A stretch of 39,556 nucleotides of DNA from an uncultured Chloroflexota bacterium (GTDB taxonomy: Bacteria > Chloroflexota > Chloroflexia > Chloroflexales > Roseiflexaceae): the NCBI GenBank assembly GCA_937876225.1, contig CALFIC010000057.1, positions 1-39,556 on the forward strand, read 5' to 3'. Shown piece after piece: positions 15,780-25,900 of the stretch. Under the pieces are notes generated by a model. That model had not been told where the DNA came from, did not search any database, and saw only the letters and a list, made by a program, of their open reading frames with translations. Every line of letters begins with the position of its first letter. Position 1 is the stretch's first letter. A program made the translations under genes and the position numbers.

Positions 15780-16682
15780 GTGACCAAACCTGTAGTGTTG
15801 TTTATTATTGGCCAAACGGCGGTGGGCAAAAGTGCTTTGGCGCTCAATGTGGCGGCGCACTATGATGGCGAAATTATTTCGGCCGATTCGCGTCAAATCT
15901 ACCGCCAGATGGATATCGGCACGGCCAAACCGACTCCCGCCGAATTAGCGCAGGTGCCCCACCATCTCATTGATGTGGTGGCTCCCGACCAGGTGTTTAC
16001 CTTGGCGCAATACCGCGATGCCGCTCTGACCGAGATTGCCGCCATCACGGCGCGGGGGCGCCTGCCGATGGTGGTGGGGGGTACGGGGCAATATTTGGCG
16101 GCCTTGCTCGAAGGCTGGAGCATCCCCGAATTACCCCCCAACGAGGCCTTGCGGGCCGAACTAGAAGTGCGGGCTGCGCGCGACGGGGGCGCTGATTTGT
16201 ATACCCAGTTGCAGACCCTTGATCCCGTCGCTGCCGCGACTATCCATGCCACCAATGTGCGGCGGGTGATTCGGGCGCTTGAGGTGTGTCTGAGCACCGG
16301 CCAGCCTTTTTCGCAGTTGCGCCAACGCGAGGAGCTGACCTTTGACCCGCGGGTGATATGGTTGACCAGCGACACGCCCACGCTGTATGCCCGCATCGAT
16401 CAGCGCGTCGACGCCATGCTGCAGGCGGGGTTACTCGCTGAAGTCGACGCGTTGTTGGCGGCGGGGTATGGTTGGGAATTACCGGCCATGTCGGGGATCG
16501 GTTACCGTGAATTTATGCCCTATTTCGCTGGTGAATACTCCTTGGCTGCCGTGGTGGAACGGATTAAATTCGACACGCATGCCTTTGCCCGCCGCCAAGC
16601 GACCTGGTTTCGGCGCTTTGCAAGCAACCAAATGACTACGGTTGATTTGGCGGCAATCGGGCATATAATAGGGGCGTTGTGA
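15780..16682 (+). CDS. miaA: tRNA dimethylallyltransferase MiaA
   Basis: MiaA transfers a dimethylallyl group from DMAPP to N6 of A37 in tRNAs that read UNN codons. The 300-residue product shows the P-loop G-Q-T-A-V-G-K-S near residue 9 (the family usually has G-P-T-A), I-S-A-D-S-R-Q-I-Y-R-x-M-D-I-G-T-A-K-P-T for DMAPP and tRNA contacts, V-V-G-G-T-G-Q-Y, N-V-R-R-V-I-R-A-L-E-V, and G-I-G-Y-R-E-F near the C-terminus. I chose GTG 15780 because AAAGGAATAAGG lies directly upstream and it gives a normal N-terminus; an ATG at 15714 would overlap the DUF951 gene by 62 bp. It ends the mazG-DUF951-miaA operon. The partner enzyme miaB lies at 36126. Confidence 0.96.
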   Translation: MTKPVVLFIIGQTAVGKSALALNVAAHYDGEIISADSRQIYRQMDIGTAKPTPAELAQVPHHLIDVVAPDQVFTLAQYRDAALTEIAAITARGRLPMVVGGTGQYLAALLEGWSIPELPPNEALRAELEVRAARDGGADLYTQLQTLDPVAAATIHATNVRRVIRALEVCLSTGQPFSQLRQREELTFDPRVIWLTSDTPTLYARIDQRVDAMLQAGLLAEVDALLAAGYGWELPAMSGIGYREFMPYFAGEYSLAAVVERIKFDTHAFARRQATWFRRFASNQMTTVDLAAIGHIIGAL

Positions 16683-16994
16683 TCGCGACTATGAGGCGAT
16701 GAGGCGCTGCGTGATAGATGCAAAAAATGCGCCACTACATTGTCGAATATCGTACCAACGGCACGGCGTTGAATCCGTAGGGTGCGGTTGGTTAATCCCT
16801 CGAGATGGTGCATACCGTCTCAAGGGACTCGGTTTTATTGTAAACAATAATATTTTTGTTAAAAATAACAAAATAATCAAGATAATAACCAAAATTTGAA
16901 TTTACGCAATTGCAAAGTTGGTAAAAATTACATACAAAATGGGAATATAGCGTGATATGGTGATAACAGGAATCGTTTGCCCTGTGAGGTTGCC
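16683..16994 (+). promoter_or_regulatory. AT-rich spacer upstream of the giant mosaic gene
   Basis: This 312-bp gap holds no convincing gene. The first half has normal composition and contains a candidate hairpin (16797-16826). From about 16835 to 16970 it is strongly AT-rich, as expected for a promoter region. TTGCAA at 16910-16915 and TACAAA at 16933-16938, 17 nt apart, are the best -35/-10 pair seen, but the match is poor. Confidence 0.35.
16797..16826 (+). terminator. Possible terminator of the miaA operon
   Basis: A 12-bp stem with one mismatch and one G-U pair (16797-16808 with 16815-16826) closes a 6-nt loop about 115 bp after miaA. Only a short T-rich stretch (ggttttattg) follows, so this is a weak call. 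Confidence 0.45.
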
Positions 16995-19900
16995 ATGTGG
17001 TCAGCACATCGTGTATGGACATATATTGTATTGTGTGCCGTGCTCTGGAATAGTGTATTGCCGTTGCCCGCCCAAGCTGCTACGAGTAATGTAGTGCAGC
17101 CGCACAATACACGCTTCCAATCGTTGTATCGTGCCGACATTCGTGTGGCCACACCCTATGCGCGGGCGCAACTCACCAAAGCCCAGATTCCTATTATTAG
17201 TTCCCAATCCACCACTGCTATCGTGCTGGTCGATATGCTCCAAATTGCATGGTTGGCGGCGGATGGCTACGAGCCAACCCATTTGCTGTCAATCGAGTCC
17301 ATGGGCGGTGTGGCTACCCCACTGGTGGCGCAACCACGTACCGTTACCACGGCGCGTGCGCTGGCATTACATGCCTTGACCACGGCATCGCCATTGCGGT
17401 CGTGGGCGACGACAATGACTCCGGCGCTTACCCAGTCAATTGTCACGGCAACGGTGACGGACAGCGATAATGACGGTTTGAGCGATGATGAAGAGGCTAT
17501 CTGGTGCCTTAATCCAAACAAAGCCTCTACCAACAACACTGGGGTACTCGATGGACTCCAAGTGCAACGGGTGCGTGATTGGATGGCCAATCGGCGTGAG
17601 ACAAATAGTGGATCAATTCCTTATTTGGCCAGTAGCGTCAATGTCGGTGATTGTGTCGATACCGACGGTGACGGCGTTCCGAATGCGGTAGAAATATTGT
17701 TGGGGCTGAATCCCAATCGTGCTTCTTCTGATTTTGATAAATACAATGATGCTCAAGAATTATTTGGGCGTACGGTAGGCACTAATATTGATATGCCGAA
17801 CTACGTCAAAAACCCCGGTCGCCATCCCATGGTAGCCGCCTTCCCCAAACCGGTGATTACGATTAGCGATAATTCGATTCATGTCGATGTAGTCACGACC
17901 ATTACTGCCAATGGCAGTGCGGTCAATACGAAGAATCGTACATATAATTCAACCCACGATACCACTCTCGAAACGCAACGCACCGATGATGCGGTATGGG
18001 CCCATTGGATGCAGGTCGATACCACCAACCGGGTCCGTTCGGCGCGCACCGCAGGGGTTGATGAATGGACGGTCTATCAAAAAGATACCCAAACGAGTGA
18101 TGGGGGAAGTGGCGAAGAAAATCAGTTGAATTGGGGCGATATTGTCGATTGTGTCAACATGGGGTTTTATGACAGCAATACCGATTGTACGCAATTATTT
18201 GTCACATACCCAGACGAACCCACTAACGATAGCGGTGATCTCTGTCAATTCGATGCATCAGGGTGTGGTAATGACCCCCAATGGGATACCTATGTCACGC
18301 AGTCCGATAGTTATACTGCGCCTACTGATACTGCTCCCGATGATATCGGCGTTGGCAACACTACAACGTGTACGTCAGGGTTTGCCGGGAATTGTGCTCC
18401 AGATGCGTTTATAACCACCCAAGACAATATTTATGACACCGGCACCACCAGTGATGAACGCCCGGTAGAGCAGAGTGGTGATGTGGTTGAACAACCAGGT
18501 GGTGGTACCACTATCGCGGTGACAGATGTGCAACCCGTTGAAAACGCTCAACCCGATGTGCCCGCCACACAGGCCGATGCCAGCGCAGGAGAGGCTACGA
18601 GCACCGATACGACGGTAGAAGTCGTCACGTTTGATGAGCAAGCGATTGCAGATCCTGGTCAAATTATTACGTTGCAATCACTCGAAAATGTGACCGCTAT
18701 CAATACTGCTCATGCCGCGGATTTGACGTTTAGTTACAAGATTCGCAACGACGGTACCGACATGATGAATGAACTAAAAAACATTAAATTCAATGTCTAC
18801 CTTAATGACGACGAATATCCCATTACCACCTATGCGGTGGGCAACGATAAAGGCTCTTTTGCTAATTACAAGCCAGGTGATGTATCAGCGACCTTGACTA
18901 TTGGTGCCAATGAAAAAATTCCATTGACGCTCGATCAACTCAAAGCGATCGAAGTCGACCCCAAATGTGTCGCCGAAGTGCGCCAAGGTGTCCGCTCGGC
19001 AAGTACGCCCTGCCCCGGTGGTCGGGTGCGGATTACCGTGGCCGACATGAGCTATGGCGCCGACCAGCTGTTTTATGATAATGCGGTGGCAAGTGGGGTC
19101 ATGCTGGGGATCGATGATGGCAATAGTGACGGTAGTGTGGGGATTGATTGGTATGTCTTGCCGACTTGGGAATTAGCCCAAAGCGATACCATTGCCAATG
19201 TGATTACCCGCTATTTCCCCACCACCCAAGACGCGAATGGGGTATTGACGGGTATCAAAATTCCAAAATTTGGCACGACGACTCCTCCCAAAGGATGCAA
19301 TAACTCTAGCGTGGTGGGGAGTGGTACGAATGCGGTGTTGTGGTGTCCGTTTGATTTGTCGCGCACGCAATGGATGGAAGTACTGACCAATGGTGTGGCG
19401 GTCAGCCAAGATATCGCCACGGCCCCAGCTAGCGCCGGTGCCAAGGTGATTTTGCGGTTGCAACGCGATAGCGATGGTGATGGCTATAGTGACGATACCG
19501 AGCTCGAATATGGCACTAACCCCAATAGTGCATCGCAACGCCCTGCCCCGCATTTGGCGGCTGGCGTGGCGACTCGCGTCGTCAATGGGGTTACCCAAGG
19601 GACGTTGTCAATAGAAAACAGCGGCAATTATCCTGCTCATGGCATCAAAGCGACGATTTTTAGTCCAACCACCAGCAATACAGTGCGCAATAATCAGGTG
19701 GGTGGTAGTGGCGAAATCGGGGCTAACAGTCAATTGATTATCGGCAGTGAATCGCAAATCAATCAAGCGGCCAGTGATTGGACGGGTACGGCACAACTGG
19801 TGATTGCGGGGTACTATACCGGTGTGCGCGATGTGCGTTACACCTTGACCGCAGTCTGTAGCGATACCTGTGCGATTGGCAGTGGTGATACCACCATGAC

Positions 19901-22900
19901 CTGGTCGGATGGCAATGGTGGGAGTGGGACATTGGCGGTGGGTGCGGGATATGCCTCGCCGACGGATATCGCCATTGGTGACGACGGCTTGACGGTGGGC
20001 TTCCAAACCGGCTCCGTCGTCAATGGCGAAACATTGATTATCGATGCCACTGCGCCCCCTGATACCTTCCAATGGGTCAACAATGGGAGTGATGACAGTA
20101 AACCGATTGTGGTGGTGGAGTACGGTGACGCCACCGGTGCGCATCGCTTTGCGTTGCCGGCCCAGGCTTATTTGACGGCAGCGACAGATCCCTTGACAAC
20201 CCTACATGGTGCCATGTTGCGGGCACCGACCATTGACATGGTCTCGCACGATTTTACGGCTGATGTCGGCGGACAAATCTCGCTGTTGCTCGATAATCCC
20301 TTGCCTACCACGATTCAAAGTAGTCAAGTGTTGTTGCGTATCATGGATGCTGATGGCAAAACCCAGTGGCAACAAGGGCGCTCAATGAGCGACATTGCGA
20401 CTGGTCCGATGGTGGTAGAGGCGATGTCGTGGGTTACCAGTGACTTTGTCGATGCCTATGATGCCAGCCAGACATATACGGTAATGGCATTGTGGGGTGA
20501 TGCGCAAGGGAATGTGATTGATCGTCAAGCGCGCTTGCTGGGTGACTTCCAAAATGATCGTATGCCCGAACTGAGTATGACGCTTGAGGGCACTACACCG
20601 ACTACGGTCACGCGGGGAAGTGCAAATATCGACATTAACTTTGGCAGTGTGGCCCAAGGCTACCCCATGAAGCGTTTGTTTACCTTGGGTAATGTAGGGG
20701 ATGTGGCGTTGCGGGCGGTGGTCGACAAAATTCCGTTTGCGCAGACCAGTTTTGCCGGCTCGTTCTTTATCCCACCTGGGTTGACCATGCCCTACATTCT
20801 GTCGCTTGATTCGGGGCAGTTGCCAGTAGGACCATATCAACAAACGGTCACATTGCGCACCTCAGATGCCCAATGGCCGTTGTTGACGGTGACCCTCAAA
20901 GCGACGATTACGGCCAGCCCGGTGGGTGGTGCGCTGGCATATATCATTGACCCCTACAAACCCTTGACGACGGGGCTCTATGTCCAAGGACCGCAAACGC
21001 GCAAAGCGGTGGTCAAATATAACGAGGCTGTGGCGGTCGATGCCGCCAAAGTGCATCCGTTGGTGGTGCGTGACGATTTGAGCGATCAGACCTTGGGGCT
21101 CGGCCGCAAAATTGCGAGTAACCCTAGTGCCTATGGGTATGACCCAGCGTTGGTGGGGTTGGGGATGCAGGGGGCAATGGTGACGGGGCCGCAGGGGGTA
21201 GCTGCTCCACAGGATTTGTTGCCCATCCCGCAAACGCCGATGCGGTCGCGGGTGTGTGGTGGGCATTTGCATGGTGTAGCAGTAAAAACTGATGGCACCG
21301 TGGCTGCGTGGGGAAATAATGATGTAGGGCAGGCAACAGTGCCAAATGGTCTAACTGGAGTAGTTGCCGTAAATTGTATTGGTGATACATCATATGCAAT
21401 CAAAAATAATGGCACGGTGGTGGCTTGGGGTGGAAATCAAAATGGGATACGTGATATTCCGGCAGGATTACAAAATATAGTAAAAATTGCTGGCTTTAAA
21501 AACTGGAATCAAGGATATAGTTATGCAATTGCATTAAAAAGTGATGGTACACTCGTTGGATGGGGTGATAATACTTATGGCCAATTGAATATCCCTACGA
21601 ATCTTTCGGATGTTGTTGATTTAGCAGGTGGATTTCGCCATGTGGTTGCGTTAAAGCGTGATGGGACGCTAGTTGGGTGGGGCACAGATAATTATGTGGG
21701 AAATCAAACGAATTTGTCACCATTGCTGGGAATTAATGGTGTGGTTGCTATTACAGCGGGATATGCTCATACGATGGCATTAAAGAATGATGGTACCGTG
21801 ATTATGTGGGGAAATAATGATCATGGTCAGATGAATGTACCTGCTGGGTTGAACAATGTCAAACAAATATATACTGGCATGTGGTATTCATTCGCGTTAA
21901 AAAATGATGGCTCAGTAGTTGGGTGGGGATACAACGAATATGGACAATTGAGTATTACTGATGTAATTGGTGTTGTTGACATCGGTGGCACGCCATCAAC
22001 CTCGTTTATGGTACGTAGTGATGGTACTGTGATTGGTCGGGGTCACAATGGCCTTGGCGAAATTCCTGTGGGTCTCAATATTGGTTCATTGAGTGGTAAT
22101 CCATCACCGACTCCTATCCCCTCCCGTACCCCGACGGCATCGAATAATTTGGGGTTATCTTTGGATGCATCAGATCGTGCTTCTTATCCAGGTACAGGTA
22201 ACACATGGTATGACACATCGGGAAATAATAAAAATTTTGCCATGAAAAATGGCATGACGTTTATATCTGGTGGTCAGATGACTTTGGATGGAGTGGATGA
22301 CTTTGCTGCTAGTGCACTGGTGACTAATCGCACCAGTATGGTTTCTATGGAGGCATATTTTAATACGTCGAATAGCAACCAAGCTGATCAGATGGTTTTT
22401 TACAACGGCACTGATGCAAACCGAAACGGCTATGGATTTGCTGTTAATAACGAATGGACATCCGAAGGTCGCTTGTTTGTGTTGTATGGTGGAGTTGTTT
22501 GGGTTGATGTGAATACGCCTATCGCATCGAATACCTGGTATCACGCGGTGATGGTGATATCTGATACCACGCTCAAAGTGTACGTAAATGGTGAGTTACG
22601 GTACCAGGGTACACATGGAAATCCCAATACTCCCACGTTCTATACTTTTATTGGGCGCAACGATTATCCTACTGCACGAAACTTTAATGGAAAAATTGCA
22701 CTTGCTCGTATATACAACAAGGCATTAACTGACGCAGAAGTGCAAACTGCATTTGGGAGTGTTACACAATACCCAACGGCTCAGCCCACCGTAACTAATA
22801 CGCCATCGCGGACACCGTTACCATCGAATACTCCGACGATAACTCGGACGGATACTCTATCTAGTAGCGCCACGACTCCAGACATAAATAACGGTTGCTA

Positions 22901-25900
22901 CTGGCGTGAGGCAGATGGCACGCGGCATCGGTATGAAGTGAAGAATTCTATGCCTGTAAATTGGACGAATGCACTTTCAAATGCCCAAAGTATGAGTTTA
23001 AATGGAGTAAACGGTTATTTAGCTACGATTACTACTCCTGCAGAAATGGAGTGTGTTTATCAACTATGGCGGAATGCGAATCCAAGTACAGATGCATATG
23101 CGTGGCTTTCGGGAAGTGATGCTGGACATGAGGGATCGTGGATTTGGCAATCTGGCCCAGAAAAAGATCAAGCGGTGACTGTAACATATTGGCGTGGTGG
23201 TGAACCAAACAACGATGGCGGTAATAGTGATCGTCGTGAAGACTGTAATGGGTTTTGGTCTGGAAGTGGTTTTGTGTGGAATAGTTCATGGAATGATTCA
23301 CCATGTTCTGGTCAATCTGTTGGTAGCTCTCCGATTGGTTATATTGTCGAATATTCATCTGCCGGTACTGCGCTCGATAGTGGGAATAGTGGTGTTACTC
23401 CTTCATTTACTCCCATCCCATCACGGACACCAACATCATCACGCACGCTAACAGCTACACGGGTAATTAGCGGTAGAACGAACATCGTGAATTTTGCGGC
23501 AGGTATAGATTCGTTTTTTATGGTTAAAGAAGATGGCAATGTCATTTCATGGGGTAATGGATCTGCTGCAACTTTACCTGATGGATTGAATAATGTGAAG
23601 CAAATTGCTGTAGGGATCGGAAATTGGGATTTAGCGACACAAGGTGATTATGCAGTTGCTGTGCGGAAAGATGGAACAGTAGTGCAATGGGGACGTGTCC
23701 CGACTGGTTTCCCGACCGGGTTGCGAGATGTTGTTGCTGTTGATGCAAATATAGAATTTGCCTATGCATTAAAGAGTGATGGCACGTTGGTTGGATGGGG
23801 AAGGAATTATTCTGGGGTTTTGTCAACTCCGACTAATGTTGGGACAGTGAAATCAGTTTGTCTTGGTGCAGGATTTACGCTTGCATTACGTACAAATGGA
23901 ACACTTGTTGGCTGGGGCGAATATGGGCGCTATGGTGACCTAAGTGGGTTTACGAATATTAAAGAAATAAGTTGTGAAAATGATGAGTGGGTTGGACTTA
24001 AGTCTGATGGTACTGTAGTAGGCCAAGGGCTTTATTGGTATGGCTCTCCTGTCCCAAGCGGTTTATCAAATATTGTCCAGATATCTTCGGGCGGATATAC
24101 ATCTATGGCATTGCGTTCAGATGGTACGATTATATCTTGGGGACGTAATGATTCAGGAGAAGCGTCACCTCCGGTATCTATTCTTAACAGTGCCGTATAT
24201 ATAGCTACAGCAAGTGGTTGTGTAAGTTTTGGTCTACATTCGGATGGGAGATTTATGGCATGGGGAGGAAACAGTTGTGGGGGGGGAAATAGTGGAGGAC
24301 TTAATACTCCTAGTGGTACTTTTAATTATGTAACTACATCAATCGGAATTATCACCCCCTCGCGTACCCCGTTGCCATCTAATACCCCCACCCCCTCCCG
24401 CACCCTGACCCCCTCGCGCACCATCACGCCGTCGCCCACGCTAACACCGACGCCCAACGACAGCTTTGCGGTGGACAAAGCCGATACCGGGCCCGAGCGC
24501 GAGCGGCGCATTTTGATCCCCACTGCCTTTGCCAAGAGCGCCCGCTATGCCATCGACAATGGCCTGCTCTATACCTATACCGCCGCCAACTCCACCCAGT
24601 CGGCGACGATTCGTTTGCCACGGAGCGAATACCTGACCATGACCCTCGAATTGTGGCCACTAACCGACATGACCGGCAAAATCGATGTCGATGTGGGGGG
24701 TAATGGCAGTATCGATTGGACTGTAACGAACGCCAGCCCCAAGCGCATCGCTAGTGGCAATTTGGCGGCAGCCATCACGGCGTTTATGGCCAGCAAAACG
24801 ACCGATACTGTTGATGTACCGATTACCATCAAGAGTGCCAAAGTCGGTCAATTGTTGCTGGTTAACGTGGCCGGCGTGCCCAAACCACAAGCTGACCTGA
24901 GTGCCGCAAGTATCAGTGTGGCCGGCGCTCGGAGCATTATGACCCGGGGCTGGTCTCAAGTCCAGGTACCGCGTGCCGCCACCAACCGAGTCAGCGTCAC
25001 CATCAAAAACGATGGCAAAGGGGTATCTGCACCGAGTAGTGCCGCCTTGGCGGCCGATTTGCCTGGCCAAGGATTGTGGTACATCGATAGCCAGCCGGTG
25101 CCTCGTTTGGCGGCTGGGGCGAGTGCGACAGTTACCTTTAGTTGGGATACCGCACGCTGGCCCAATTTGACCGGTCAACTCAAGCTCATCGTCGACCCCT
25201 ACAACGTGTTACCCGAACGCGCTAAGGGCAACAATACCCGCAGTTTGGCGTTTCGAATTGCCAATGGTGCGATTGTACCTACCGATACCCCGTCGCCCAC
25301 CTTTACCAAAACGTTGACGCCGTCCAAAACTGCCACCAGTACCCGTACGGCAACGATTACCAAGTCACCAACCATCACCAAGACGTTTACGCTGACCAAA
25401 ACAAATACACCTACGGTGACGTTGACGGTGCCACCTACCATGGTTGCAGCCCCTGCCCTGCGCCTCCGTTATCGCTTCGACGAAGCCGATACGGCGACGA
25501 GCTATGCCGATAGCTCGGGCAACAACAATTCCTTGGCATGTAATGCGACTGATGCCACCTGCCCACATACCCAGCAGTTTGCCATCAATAACGACATGGG
25601 TGGGGCGCTCTACTTCAGTAGTAGCGATGCCACGCTCGCTCGGGCAACGGCGCCCGTGGCATTCGCCAGTGCCTTTAGTATTTCGACATGGGTGCGACTC
25701 GCCGATGTCGGGCATACGCAGGTCTTGTTGAGTCATGGCGCTAGTGCCAATAACAAATCGGTGGTGCTTGGTGTCAATGCCGCCAATCAGGCGTTTTGTA
25801 CCGTGGGAGCGGTGACGGTGACCAGTACTACTGCATTTAATTTCGCTGCCCACTTGCTGACCTGTGTGTACGATTTAAATGTGGGGAGTTTGGTGTTGTA

